A stretch of 63,293 bases of DNA from Desulfobacterales bacterium HSG2 (GTDB lineage Bacteria; Desulfobacterota; Desulfobacteria; Desulfobacterales; 4be13): positions 1 to 63,293 of the forward strand of contig JAUCGI010000012.1 in the NCBI GenBank assembly GCA_030378035.1. Direction: 5' to 3'. The notes below the pieces were generated by a model, which saw only the letters and a program-made list of their open reading frames with translations, did no database searches and was not told the origin of the DNA. Below are positions 26,464 to 35,785 of the stretch, in pieces (position 1 is the stretch's first letter; each line of letters opens with the position of its first letter). The position numbers and the translations under genes are program-made.

Positions 26464-28377
26464 ATGGAGAATCTCAGCCAATACAAAATACTTCTGGTAG
26501 ATGATGTTAAAATGAATATCCGCACACTCGTTGAGACGCTTCACGAGGAATATGAACTTTATGTGGTCCTGAACGGTGAAAGCGCTATTGAACATGCCCG
26601 GCGTTATTTGCCCGATATCATTCTTTTAGACATTGTTATGCCCGGAATGGACGGTTTCGAAGTCTGCCGGCGTCTTAAAAAATATCCTGTCACAGCAGAT
26701 ATCCCGATTATTTTCCTCACTGCCCTGACCGAGTTGGAAGATAAAACCACCGGTTTTGAAGCAGGGGCTGTCGATTATATCACCAAACCCTTTGATCCCC
26801 TTGAAGTCAGGGCCAGGGTCAGGACTCACCTGGATTTGAGGTACGCCCATGAAAGACTGAAAAAAATCAATGAGCACCTCAGGGATGAAATCATGGAGCG
26901 CAGGCAGACAGAGGCGGCGTTGCAAAAGGCCAGTAATGAACTGGAGCGGCGTGTTGAGGAACGTACCGCGGAACTGATGGAATCCAACGAGCAGCTCCGA
27001 CATGAAATAGATGAGCACAAGCGGACTCTCGGATCGCTGAGAGCAAGCGAGGAACGGTACCGCCTCCTTACGGAGAATGTGGCCGACGGCGTCTGTATTA
27101 TTCAGGACGAGAAACTGGTGTTCATCAATCCGGCCTTTGCCACTATTTTTGCCTATCCTGAAGAGAGTCTGCTCGGGAAAGACCTTGTTTTTATGATCCG
27201 TGACGATCATAAGGCGCTTTTCAGGGATATCCACAAAGAACTTGAAAAGGGCGCTCGGGTTAAAGATTTCCAGATACCCTGTATCCGGGGAGACGACCGG
27301 GAAGTCTGGGCGGAAGGACATTATAACGTCATCCGATGGGAAGGCGAGCCTGCCATCCTGGGCACTGTGAGGGATGTTACCCAGAGAAGACTCAAAGAGA
27401 TCGCCAGAGCAGAAGAAAGGGCGCACCTTCTCAGAGAGATCGCAGATCTCAGAGCCAACGTGAAAAATTGCTACAAATTCGGAAATATTATCGGAAAGAG
27501 TCCTGCCATAAGGGAGATTTATAAGCGTATTGCAGAGATAGCAGATTTCGATGATGATGTGATCATTTTCGGAGAATCCGGAACCGGCAAGGAGCTCATC
27601 GCACGAACCATACACAGCCTGAGCAGCCGTCAGAACAATGCCTTTGTGCCGATAAATTGCGGGGCAATCCCCGAAGCCCTCTTTGAAAACGAGTTTTTCG
27701 GACATCGGAAGGGAGCGTTTACCGGCGCTGATGCGGACAAACCCGGCTTTTTTGACCTTGCAAACAACGGGACCCTGTTTTTGGATGAGGTGGGAGAACT
27801 CACTCTCAATATGCAGGTCAAACTGCTCAGGGCGGTTGAAGGAGCGGGATACACGCCTGTGGGGGATACCGAAGTCAGAAAGACGGATGTCCGCATCATT
27901 TCGGCCACCAACCGTGATCTCACGGACGCCCTGAAAAAAGGAACCGTGCGCGAGGATTTTTTCTACAGGATACACATTATCCCGATTCATGTCCCCCCTC
28001 TGAGGAATCGAAAGGAAGATATCTCTCTGCTCATTGACCATTTCCTGAAACTTCACAACAGCGGGAAAAACATCCGCTCACTTCCCGGAAACATATTGGA
28101 GGCCCTGTACAACCATTCCTGGCCCGGAAACGTCCGTGAACTTAAAAATGTTCTGAAGCGTTATCTCACCCTGAACTGTCTTGATTTCATCACCTCTGAC
28201 GAAGCCAGTTCGTCAGAAAATATTTTTCACGGGGAAAAAATGCTGCTCAATGAAGCCGTGGCAGCCTTTGAAAAAGATTTTATCTCCAGAGCCCTGGAAC
28301 GAAATCGCGGACACAGATCCGAGACAGCAAAAATGCTGGGAATCACTGAAAGAACCCTTTACAGGAAACTCAAGTAA
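26464..28377 (+). CDS. Sigma54-dependent response regulator with PAS domain (NtrC family)
   Basis: The 637-residue protein has a receiver (1-125, Asp56 in ILLDIVMPGMDG), a coiled coil (125-190), a PAS domain (about 195-310; VADGVCIIQDEKLVFINPAFA), the AAA+ sigma54-interaction domain (about 340-570) with Walker A GESGTGKE (370-377), an intact GAFTGA loop (417-422) and LFLDEVGEL, and a Fis-type helix-turn-helix (RSETAKMLGITERTLYRKL). The intact GAFTGA means it should activate sigma54 polymerase. It is a plausible transcriptional output of the chemosensory cluster. The ATG follows GAGGATGA. Confidence 0.93.
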   Translation: MENLSQYKILLVDDVKMNIRTLVETLHEEYELYVVLNGESAIEHARRYLPDIILLDIVMPGMDGFEVCRRLKKYPVTADIPIIFLTALTELEDKTTGFEAGAVDYITKPFDPLEVRARVRTHLDLRYAHERLKKINEHLRDEIMERRQTEAALQKASNELERRVEERTAELMESNEQLRHEIDEHKRTLGSLRASEERYRLLTENVADGVCIIQDEKLVFINPAFATIFAYPEESLLGKDLVFMIRDDHKALFRDIHKELEKGARVKDFQIPCIRGDDREVWAEGHYNVIRWEGEPAILGTVRDVTQRRLKEIARAEERAHLLREIADLRANVKNCYKFGNIIGKSPAIREIYKRIAEIADFDDDVIIFGESGTGKELIARTIHSLSSRQNNAFVPINCGAIPEALFENEFFGHRKGAFTGADADKPGFFDLANNGTLFLDEVGELTLNMQVKLLRAVEGAGYTPVGDTEVRKTDVRIISATNRDLTDALKKGTVREDFFYRIHIIPIHVPPLRNRKEDISLLIDHFLKLHNSGKNIRSLPGNILEALYNHSWPGNVRELKNVLKRYLTLNCLDFITSDEASSSENIFHGEKMLLNEAVAAFEKDFISRALERNRGHRSETAKMLGITERTLYRKLK

Positions 28378-28430
28378 AGCAATTTTTCAAATTGCTTTGC
28401 TGTAGAGCAATTTTTCAAATTGCTTTGATG
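28378..28430. terminator. Two tandem CAATTT-AAATTG hairpins after the sigma54 activator
   Basis: AAAGCAATTTTTCAAATTGCTTT occurs directly after the stop codon and again 27 bases later. Each is a 9-10-bp stem with a three-base loop followed by a short T-containing run. They may terminate transcription. The core also belongs to the CAATTT..AAATTG repeat family seen in arrays at 29.6 and 36.9 kb. Confidence 0.5.
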
Positions 28431-28435
28431 GAGGC

Positions 28436-28545
28436 CCCGGAATATGACAACGGATAGGAGGATGAAACGGATATGTCCGTTTCATCCCCGGAATCCGCTG
28501 TCATGTCCGATCCGCGAATATCCGTTTCATCCCCAAAAGGCGTTA
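28436..28545. repeat. Palindromic element related to the 42.7-kb MITE
   Basis: GACAACGGATAGGAGGATGAAACGG is followed by repeated CCGTTTCATCC segments in the opposite sense. The same sequence blocks form the arms of the element at 42722-42890. It ends in GCGTTATAATCAG, a border motif that recurs next to several elements in this window (29588, 41682, 57691, 58295). Confidence 0.6.
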
Positions 28546-28679
28546 TAATCAGAAATTTTTCTCTGTGTCCACCTTTGTGCCTTTCTTTGTGCCTTTGCGC
28601 CTTTGTGTGAGATATAAAACTTATGGACAGATACTTATACAAACAATTCGCACACTCAGACCTCGGACATTCCTGGTTC

Positions 28680-29524
28680 TAACGGATTTTGTGGTATCGT
28701 TTCAGGCGGCTGACAAAACGCGGAGACCGCGGAGGACCGCGGAGATTCGGATGAGGCTCCGCGATCCTCCGCGTCCTCCGCGTTAAAAAACAGATTCGGA
28801 CCACAAAATCCGTTAGAATCAGGGACATTCATGTTCAGGCCGGAAAAACGCGGAGACCGCGGAGACCGCGGAGGACCGCGGAGATTCGGATGAGGCTCCG
28901 CGATCCTCCGCGTTAAAAAAACAGATTCGGACCACAAAATCCGTTAGAATCAGGGACATTCATGTTCAGGCCGGAAAAACGCGGAGACCGCAGAGACCGC
29001 AGAGGACCGCAGAGATTCGGATGAGGCTCTGCGATCCTCCGCGTTAAAAAAACAGATTCGGACCACAAAATCCGTCAGAATCAGGGACATTCATGTTCAG
29101 GCCGGAAAAACGCGGAGACCGCGAGACCGCGGAGGACCGCGGAGATTCGGATGAGGCTCCGCGATCCTCTGCGTCCTCTGCGTCCTCTGCGTTAAAAAAA
29201 CAGATTCGGACCACAAAATCCGTTGGAATCAGGGACATTCATGTTCAGGCCGGAAAAACGCGGAGACCGCAGAGGACCGCGGAGATTCGGATGAGGCTCT
29301 GCGTCCTCTGCGTTAAAAAAAACAGATTCGGACCACAAAATCCGTCAGAATCAGGGACATTCATGTTCAGGCCGGAAAAACGCGGAGACCGCAGAGACCG
29401 CAGAGGACCGCAGAGATTCGGATGAGGCTCTGCGATCCTCTGCGTCCTCTGCGTCCTCCGCGTTAAAAAAACAGATTCGGACCACAAAATCCGTCAGAAT
29501 CAGGGACATTCATGTTCAGGCCGG
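28680..29524. repeat. Tandem array of six palindromic units of 122-149 bp
   Basis: Unit borders (TTCAGGCCGG) lie at 28701, 28834, 28965, 29096, 29244, 29366 and 29515. Each unit has an A/G-rich half (CGCGGAGACCGCGGAGGACC) and a C/T-rich half (CTCCGCGATCCTCCGCG) that pair around GATTCGGATGAGG, then the constant piece ACCACAAAATCCGTTAGAATC. That constant piece equals the end of the 42.7-kb MITE. Unit length varies by loss or gain of short internal repeats. No gene is present. The stretch 28546-28679 holds only short low-complexity sequence. Confidence 0.9.
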
Positions 29525-29609
29525 AGTCCGAGCAGGTTTAAGTGCAAGTGCAAGTTTAAGTTTAAGTGCAAGTTCAGGAGGCCTCCCTAAATCCGTTATA
29601 ATCAGAAAA

Positions 29610-29740
29610 ATTGTTTTACAGCTACAAACAATTTGAAAAATTGTTCTACAGCTACAAACAATTTGAAAAATTGTTCTACGGCTACAAACAATTTGAAAAT
29701 TGTTTTACAGCTACAAACAATTTGAAAAATTGTTCTACGG
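29610..29740. repeat. Tandem array of CAATTTGAAAAATTG units
   Basis: About five copies of a 30-31-bp unit (core CAATTTGAAAAATTG, linker TTCTACAGCTACAAA) occur. Each core is a small palindrome. The last unit runs into the 3' end of the adenine deaminase gene: its CTACGG supplies the TAG stop codon on the minus strand. Confidence 0.85.
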
Positions 29741-31522
29741 CACAGGGTCAGATACAAACAGCCCAAGGGTTTTTCCGTCTCTCAGATTCACCAGCCCTTC
29801 TTCGCAGATTCTCAGATAGGGAATAGCCGCGCATGTGAGCGTCGCCAGGGTCAGCAGAGGATCGGGAAAAGGGACACCGAGATCAAATGCCGCTTTCCTG
29901 ATATCTTCTATCCTCTGTGCAACCGTCTCTGTCGGCATATCGGAGATAAGCCCCAGGACAGGCAGCGGAAGTTCTGCCAGAACTTTCCCGCCGGCGCAGA
30001 CAACAAAGCCGCCCTGCAAATCGTGAATTCTGTTGACTGCAAGGACCATATCCGAATCATCAGCGCCCGCAACAACAATGTCCGACGTATCCCATGCCGC
30101 GCTCGACGCAATCGCGCCGGCCCTCATGCGGAAGCCCTTAATCAGCCCGACAAAGGTTTTTCCCGGACGGTGTGTTCGGTCTATGGCGGCGATTTTGAGT
30201 ATGTCCTGGTGAACATCCGCTCTGATTTCGCCTTTGATTACAGGCAGTCTCATCCTCAGTTCCTTGGTTACCAGATCGGTTACCATCTCGATAATCCGAA
30301 CCTCGGCCTCAGGAGAGCCGTCCTTTGTCCGGACAGAAAAATCGGAAGGTTTCAGTTTATCCGGAAGGCGGATACTCGTAAGACTCTCTTCCGAGAAGGT
30401 ATGCCGGCGGGGAGATACCATAAGCTCTCCTTCCCGGCAAATGATCTGCCCGTTGCTGATAACATATTCCGCCTTGATATTCCTGATATTAGGAATGATT
30501 AGCATATCTGCGTATCTGCCGGGCGCGATGCCGCCGATCCGTCCGTCCAGGGAAAAATGTTCCGCCACATTCAGGGTGGCCATCTGAACAGCGGTCACCG
30601 GATCAAACCCCGAATCAATCGCTTTCTGAACCACAAATTCCATGTAGCCTTTCTCCATCAGCTCTCCCGGTGATACACCATCCGTAACCAAAGTGAGCCG
30701 CCTCAGATCAGCGCCCATCTCTTTTATCTCTGATATCTCCCCGAGGTCCCGTCTGATGCTTCCCTCCCTCGCCATGACGTGAATCCCCAGCCGTAATCTT
30801 TCCAAAACCTGTTCGGCGTTTATGGGCTCGTGACAGGAGGATATGCCCGTCGCCGCGTAAGCCGCCAGCTTCTTTCCGCCGGCCCCGGCAGAATGCCCTT
30901 CCAGGGTCTTCCCGGATGCAAGGGTATCCTGAAAAATCGGAAGCATTCTGTCCGGTTCCTGAAAAACCGCCTGCCAGTAGGATTCGCCAAGCCCGACAAT
31001 ATCATCCCGGTCCAGAAGCTTCCCAAGGGTCTCCCTTGAAATACCGAATGCGGTTTTACTGATGGAGACCATCGCCGGAGCAACCCCGAGAATCTTGACG
31101 GGCTGGTCTTTCAGAGCGGCCAGAAAATCCGTCACGCCTTCATATCCCCTCACAGCAAAGGCTTCCATGGTTTCGGTAATCATCGTGGTTGTGCCGCCTT
31201 TCATGGCATATTTCAGAAATTCGCCGATGTCGGAAATCGAGGCAATATGGGTGTGACCGTCAATCAGACCCGGAATCACGGTTTTTCCCCTGGCGTCAAT
31301 AACGACGGTCTTTTCACCGATTGTGTCCCCCGGGTCCGTACCGACATAAGCAATCCGTTTTCCCTTAATGCTTATCGAACAGTCATCTAAAAGTTCTCCA
31401 GTATAGACATTGAGAACTCTGGCGCTGATAACAGCCAAATCAGCTTTCTCCTGGCCTAATGCGACATTTATCAATTCCTCTGAATTTCCGGAATCGGGTG
31501 ATTCATATATTGCCGTGGGCAT
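29735..31522 (-). CDS. ade: Adenine deaminase
   Basis: The 595-residue protein is of the amidohydrolase fold and converts adenine to hypoxanthine in purine salvage. The metal site starts with His90 and His92 in PGLIDGHTHI. Further family features are the GTTTMITETMEAF stretch, GHSAGAGGKKLAAYAATGISSCHE (metal ligands), and the C-terminal half with GGFVVCAGGKVLAELPLPVLGLIS. The length is normal. GAGATAAAAA precedes the ATG (AAGGAGATA). It lies 61 bases after the aromatic operon in the same direction and could be read through from it. The stop codon is formed by a repeat unit. Confidence 0.9.
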   Translation of the reverse strand: MPTAIYESPDSGNSEELINVALGQEKADLAVISARVLNVYTGELLDDCSISIKGKRIAYVGTDPGDTIGEKTVVIDARGKTVIPGLIDGHTHIASISDIGEFLKYAMKGGTTTMITETMEAFAVRGYEGVTDFLAALKDQPVKILGVAPAMVSISKTAFGISRETLGKLLDRDDIVGLGESYWQAVFQEPDRMLPIFQDTLASGKTLEGHSAGAGGKKLAAYAATGISSCHEPINAEQVLERLRLGIHVMAREGSIRRDLGEISEIKEMGADLRRLTLVTDGVSPGELMEKGYMEFVVQKAIDSGFDPVTAVQMATLNVAEHFSLDGRIGGIAPGRYADMLIIPNIRNIKAEYVISNGQIICREGELMVSPRRHTFSEESLTSIRLPDKLKPSDFSVRTKDGSPEAEVRIIEMVTDLVTKELRMRLPVIKGEIRADVHQDILKIAAIDRTHRPGKTFVGLIKGFRMRAGAIASSAAWDTSDIVVAGADDSDMVLAVNRIHDLQGGFVVCAGGKVLAELPLPVLGLISDMPTETVAQRIEDIRKAAFDLGVPFPDPLLTLATLTCAAIPYLRICEEGLVNLRDGKTLGLFVSDPVP

Positions 31523-31583
31523 TTTTTATCTCCTTGATTTTGAGTTTTCCCCTTTACATTCAATTGGTCCTCTCGGAAAAGAG

Positions 31584-32411
31584 TTACCACTGATCAGACG
31601 CCTTCGGATAACTCCCCAGAACCTTGACAAACAGCGCATGATTTTCAAGTTCCCTCAGGGCCTGCTGAACGATTTCGGAATCAACGCCCCCCTCAAAATT
31701 GGTGTAAAAGACATATTCCCAGGGGTTCTCAGGTATCGGCCTTGACTCAAGTTTTGTGAGATTCAGGTTCTGCTCCTGGAAGATTTTCAGACAATCCACA
31801 AGCGCGCCCGGATAATGTCTCGTCTTAAATGCGATGCTTGTCTTTTCACAGAGAATATCATCGGGCCGATTCTCTTCCTTCACAATCACAAAAAAACGGG
31901 TGGTGTTGGTTTTGTTTGTCTGAATATCTTTGCACAGGACATCCATTCCGTAAATCTCAGCGCAAAGCTCGGACGCTATGGCAGCCCGGTCGTTTCTCTC
32001 CCACCGGGCAACCATTTCAGCCGCGCCCGCGGTGTCATAAACCGGCATGTGCCGGATTCCGTGCTTTTTAAGAAACTCTTTGCACTGGCGGAGCGCGTGC
32101 GGGTGGGAATATGCCTCCCTGATATCATCAAAAGATGTCCCCCTTTTTGCAAGGAGAGTATGGCGGATCTTCATAAACACCTCCGCCACAACAAAAATAT
32201 CGTTTGAAAAGAGCATGTCATAATTCTCAACCACAGTGCCGGCAATGGTATTTTCAACAGGCACAAACCCGAAATCAACCCTGCCCTCAACGACTGCCTC
32301 GAACACATCATCAAAGCTGTCAAGCCCCACTGATGTGACCTGTCTGCCGAAATGCTCATAAAGCGCGAGTTCGCTATACGCCCCTTTTACACCTTGAAAA
32401 GCGACCTTCAT
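31584..32411 (-). CDS. pheA: Prephenate dehydratase
   Basis: The 275-residue protein has the prephenate dehydratase domain (VAFQGVKGAYSELAL at the start, PVENTIAGTV, and the TTRFFVI motif) and a C-terminal ACT domain containing ESRPIP, the phenylalanine-binding motif of regulated enzymes. It forms phenylpyruvate from prephenate in phenylalanine synthesis. No chorismate mutase domain is fused. The start overlaps the stop of the dehydrogenase gene (ATGA), with GGGAGG as ribosome site, so translation is coupled. Confidence 0.93.
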   Translation of the reverse strand: MKVAFQGVKGAYSELALYEHFGRQVTSVGLDSFDDVFEAVVEGRVDFGFVPVENTIAGTVVENYDMLFSNDIFVVAEVFMKIRHTLLAKRGTSFDDIREAYSHPHALRQCKEFLKKHGIRHMPVYDTAGAAEMVARWERNDRAAIASELCAEIYGMDVLCKDIQTNKTNTTRFFVIVKEENRPDDILCEKTSIAFKTRHYPGALVDCLKIFQEQNLNLTKLESRPIPENPWEYVFYTNFEGGVDSEIVQQALRELENHALFVKVLGSYPKASDQW

Positions 32412-33145
32412 TCCAACCTCCCGTCGATGGCTTTCATAGCATCCATAAAAGCGACACGCTCCGCCCGGGCATACGGATTATATTTGTGCATGTCAACAAA
32501 GAGCTGCCAAGTATCATGCTCCACAACGCCCAGTATGTGCAGGAGTCTTTTATAGCCTTCGGTATCAATATCAATCTCAGAGGCCCCGTATTCGGACAAA
32601 GCCCTTCCGATGAAATGGGTCAGGGAAAGAGTGACAGCAATCTGCTTGTCATGGGCCGCCGGTGTTGTTTCGATAACAATCAGGCCCTTTGAAGACAAAT
32701 AGGAGTTAATCTTATCATACAGTCCCTTTTCAACTCTCTCCCTGCACAAAACAATCTTCTTTCCCTCAAGGGAATCGGCCGCGCTGTCCGGCCCGAACAT
32801 CGGGTGCGTCGCCAGAATGGAAACCGTTTCAGGCAGCAATTCTCTCATCCACCGGACCGGATATTCCTTTACCGAACAGACATCCATAACCAGCGAATCT
32901 TTCCTGAGAAGCGGCGCAATCCTCTCCAACATATCCTGAAGCATGGAGATGGGGACACTCGGCACAACAATATCCCGTTGGCATACCTCCTCAATGGACG
33001 CCTCAGAAGCGCCGGTTTCCCGAATCTCGGATGATTTGTCGCTTCTGTTATAAACAGCCACATCAAAATCCTTGGCAAGATATTCGGCCATGAGCTTCCC
33101 AAATCGTCCCAGGCCGATAATTCCGATTTTACAACTTTCGCTCAT
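32408..33145 (-). CDS. tyrA: Prephenate dehydrogenase (TyrA family)
   Basis: The 245-residue protein has an N-terminal NAD(P)-binding Rossmann motif (GIIGLGRFG, 8-16) and the family features ATHPMFGPDS and ETTPAAHDKQIAVTLSLTHFIGRAL. It oxidises prephenate to 4-hydroxyphenylpyruvate in tyrosine synthesis; an arogenate-using variant cannot be excluded. It is somewhat shorter than classical TyrA and lacks an ACT or chorismate mutase domain. It overlaps both neighbours by four bases. Confidence 0.88.
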   Translation of the reverse strand: MSESCKIGIIGLGRFGKLMAEYLAKDFDVAVYNRSDKSSEIRETGASEASIEEVCQRDIVVPSVPISMLQDMLERIAPLLRKDSLVMDVCSVKEYPVRWMRELLPETVSILATHPMFGPDSAADSLEGKKIVLCRERVEKGLYDKINSYLSSKGLIVIETTPAAHDKQIAVTLSLTHFIGRALSEYGASEIDIDTEGYKRLLHILGVVEHDTWQLFVDMHKYNPYARAERVAFMDAMKAIDGRLE

Positions 33146-34278
33146 AACACCTCCGCAATCCTTTCAAAACCTTTCTTCAGAATATCTTCGGGAACCGCAT
33201 AAGATATTCGGATATGATTTGCCATTTCAAACGCCTCGCCCGGAACCACCGCGACCCCGCTATTCTCGAGAATATCAGCGGCAAGGTCGGCGGACGTTTC
33301 CCGGGAAGGCGCCTTCAGATGCTTTGAGACATCGGGAAAGAGATAAAAAGCGCCCTGGGGCTTTATGCAATCGAATAACTCCGACGCGTATCCGTAAGCC
33401 ATATCCCGCTTTCTCTCAAGATCGGCCCGCCACTGGGAGATCATGTTTTCATTAAGAGAGAGAGCAGCCAGCGCGCCATGCTGTGCAAACGTGCAGACAT
33501 TCCCTGTGCAATGACTCTGACATTTGGCGACGGCCCGGATGATCTCTTTCCGGGCAGCGGCATATCCGACCCTGAACCCGGTCATGCTGTAAGTCTTTGA
33601 AAAACTCCCTGTGACAATGATCCTGTCACGGATGTCTTTGAATGCGAAAAGACTTTCATTTTCGAGCCCGTCATAAACAAAAAAGATATAAGCCTCGTCT
33701 GAAACAATGTGCAAGTCATGCTCGGAAGCAATCCGGGCGATCCTCTCCAGATCCTTTTTCGGATAAACAGCCCCTGTGGGATTGTTCGGGGTGTTAATGA
33801 GAATCGCCTTTGTTTTCCGGGTGACCGCCTTCTCAATTTCATCGCAGTCCAACTGGTGATTCTTCGTATCGACAAATACAGGGATTCCGCCGGCAAGCTT
33901 CACCTGCTGGGGAAAACTGGTCCAGCAGGGCCTCGGAATAATCACTTCGTCAGACGGGTCGCATAAGACCTGGAACACGGAAAACAAGCACTGTTTCGAG
34001 CCGTTTGATATGACAATATTCTCTGCATCATATCCGTCGAACTGCTTCGCCAATTCGGATTTCAGCTCGGGAAGACCCGAAACCGGGCCGTACCCGGTTC
34101 TCTGCTCATCAAGCGCCTTCTTCGTCGCGGCGATGATATCACCGGGCGTCTCATAATCCGGCTCGCCGATTGCAAAATTGATAATCTCTCTCCCCTCCTC
34201 GTTCAAACGCTGAATAATGGAAGAGAACTTCGTTGTTCCTGATTCCTCTATCGATTCTATTCTGTCTGATAATTTCAT
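33142..34278 (-). CDS. Class I PLP aminotransferase (aspartate/aromatic type)
   Basis: The 378-residue fold-type I aminotransferase has Asn165 (NTPNNPTGA), Asp194 and Tyr197 (SDEAYIFF), and Lys228 in GSFSKTYSMTGFRVGY as the PLP Schiff-base residue. Its place before tyrA and pheA suggests it aminates phenylpyruvate and hydroxyphenylpyruvate, or forms arogenate. The exact substrate is inferred from context. Its stop overlaps the tyrA start. A heptamer array lies immediately upstream and occupies the gap to aroC. Confidence 0.9.
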   Translation of the reverse strand: MKLSDRIESIEESGTTKFSSIIQRLNEEGREIINFAIGEPDYETPGDIIAATKKALDEQRTGYGPVSGLPELKSELAKQFDGYDAENIVISNGSKQCLFSVFQVLCDPSDEVIIPRPCWTSFPQQVKLAGGIPVFVDTKNHQLDCDEIEKAVTRKTKAILINTPNNPTGAVYPKKDLERIARIASEHDLHIVSDEAYIFFVYDGLENESLFAFKDIRDRIIVTGSFSKTYSMTGFRVGYAAARKEIIRAVAKCQSHCTGNVCTFAQHGALAALSLNENMISQWRADLERKRDMAYGYASELFDCIKPQGAFYLFPDVSKHLKAPSRETSADLAADILENSGVAVVPGEAFEMANHIRISYAVPEDILKKGFERIAEVL

Positions 34279-34279
34279 A

Positions 34280-34560
34280 GTTCGGTTTTCAGTTTACGGT
34301 TTACGGTTTACGGTTGCCGGTTTACGGTTGCCAGTTGCCGGTTTACGGTTGCCGGTTTACGGTTTACGGTTTACGGTTGCCAGTTGCCGGTTTACGGTTG
34401 CCAGTTGCCGGTTTACGGTTGCCAGTTTACGTTTGCCGATTGTGCTGTCAACTGTCAACTGTCAACTGTCAACTGTCAACTGTCAACCGTCAACCGTCAA
34501 CCGTCAACCGTCAACCGTCAACCGTCAACCGTCAACCGTCAACCGTCAACCGTCAACCGT
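34280..34560. repeat. Heptanucleotide inverted array (TTTACGG/TTGCCGG then CAACTGT/CAACCGT)
   Basis: The left arm, 34283-34435, is TTTACGG with TTGCCGG and TTGCCAG variants. The right arm, 34445-34560, is CAACTGT then CAACCGT units. The right end overlaps the 3' end of aroC on the minus strand: the last residues of AroC (RLTVDG) and its stop codon are repeat sequence. Confidence 0.93.
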
Positions 34561-35594
34561 AAGAGATGATCCGCGAGAACAATGCAGACCATTGCCTCAC
34601 AGACCACGTTGATTCTGGGTATGGCCGAGATGTCATGGCGGCCTTTTGTGGAGATGGTCGCCGGATTTCCATGTCGGTCAATGGTCTTTTGTTCGATTGC
34701 GATGGAAGGGATCGGTTTCACTGCCACGCGCATGACGATGTCGTCTCCGTTGGAGATTCCGGCGAGGATGCCGCCGGCGTTGTTCGTGGAGAAGCCTTCC
34801 GGAGTTATGGGGTCGTTATTCTCAGATCCCAGCTTGCCAGCAGCTTCAAATCCCGCGCCGATCTCAACCCCCTTGACCGCGCCGATGCTCATCAGTCCCT
34901 TTGCCAGCTCGGCGTCAAGCTTGTCAAATACCGGCTCTCCCAATCCGCGGGGAACGCCTCTGGCCAATATCTCCACGATTCCCCCCAGTGAATCGCCTTT
35001 CTTTTTTACATCTGTGACCCGCCTTACCATCTCCTCTGCCGCGTCCGCATCCGGGCAGCAGAACATGTTTTGATCCACTGTATCCAAATCCCGTTTTTTT
35101 GCCTTGATCCCTCCGAGTTCTGTGGTGTATGCGGAAACGCTGATCTTCTCTCTGTCAAGAATGGCTCTTGCCACCGCGCCCGCGGCCACCCGCGCCGCTG
35201 TCTCGCGAGCGGATGCACGCCCGCCCCCGCGCCAGTCCCGTATGCCGTATTTGGCCTGATAAGTGATGTCACCGTGTCCGGGACGGAAAAGGTCCGCGTA
35301 AGGTTTGTATGCTCCGGAATCCGCATCTTTGTTGTGCAGCATGATCATAATCGGTGTGCCAGTCGTCATGCCCTCAAAGACGCCGGACATGATAATGGCC
35401 TTGTCCGGCTCCTTCCTGCTGGTACTTGCGATTGATGATCCCCCCGGCTTTCTGCGATCCATCATGGGTTGGATGACGGCTTCGTCAAGAGGAATCCGGG
35501 GCGGACATCCGTCAATGATGACACCGACCCCTTTTCCGTGGGATTCGCCCCAAGTTGTGATTTTGAATGAAGTTCCGAATGTGTTGCCTGGCAT
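34539..35594 (-). CDS. aroC: Chorismate synthase
   Basis: The product is 351 residues from the ATG at 35594 (MPGNTFGTSFKITTWGESHG). The frame stays open upstream through a heptamer array, adding a false NKQQTTD-type tail. Signatures: GESHGKGVGVIIDGCPP, RPGHGDITYQAKYG, and RGGGRASARETAARVAAGAVA. It makes chorismate from EPSP and needs reduced FMN. The length is normal. There is no Shine-Dalgarno: the leader is repeat sequence (AACAAC). The C-terminal six residues are encoded by the next array. Confidence 0.95.
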   Translation of the reverse strand: MPGNTFGTSFKITTWGESHGKGVGVIIDGCPPRIPLDEAVIQPMMDRRKPGGSSIASTSRKEPDKAIIMSGVFEGMTTGTPIMIMLHNKDADSGAYKPYADLFRPGHGDITYQAKYGIRDWRGGGRASARETAARVAAGAVARAILDREKISVSAYTTELGGIKAKKRDLDTVDQNMFCCPDADAAEEMVRRVTDVKKKGDSLGGIVEILARGVPRGLGEPVFDKLDAELAKGLMSIGAVKGVEIGAGFEAAGKLGSENNDPITPEGFSTNNAGGILAGISNGDDIVMRVAVKPIPSIAIEQKTIDRHGNPATISTKGRHDISAIPRINVVCEAMVCIVLADHLLRLTVDG

Positions 35595-35692
35595 GTTGTT
35601 GTTTGTCCGTTGTTTGTTGTTTGTTGTTTGTTGTTTGTTTGTTGTCCGTTGTTTGTTGTCCGTTGTTTGTTGTTTGTTGTCCGTTGTGTCCA
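35594..35692. repeat. Heptamer run (left-arm type, TTGTTTG/TTGTCCG) in the aroC leader
   Basis: About 13 units of TTGTTTG and TTGTCCG, with one shortened unit, abut the aroC start codon on its 5' side (minus strand reads CGGACAA/CAAACAA). No opposite arm is seen. An open frame passes through it. Confidence 0.9.
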
Positions 35693-35698
35693 TCATCT

Positions 35699-35785
35699 AC
35701 ACGGATTGTGGGTAAGAAAGGATTATGCCTAACCGAACCACGTTGAGCCGAGGACCCGTAATCCTTTCTTATCCACAATCCGTGT
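35699..35785. repeat. 87-bp palindrome between aroC and the DUF3795 gene
   Basis: Arms 35699-35725 and 35759-35785 are 27-bp inverted repeats with one mismatch; the loop is 33 bases. The right arm touches the stop codon of the upstream gene on the minus strand. It may work as a terminator for that gene, or it may be a small palindromic element. Confidence 0.7.

Noticed and set aside
26626..28056. 476-codon open frame on the minus strand opposite the sigma54 activator
   Set aside because: It is the antisense shadow of a gene with clear domains and motifs; no homology-like features.
28680..29524. Possible CRISPR or rRNA-like spacer array
   Set aside because: The units are near-identical over their whole length with internal palindromes; no spacer diversity.
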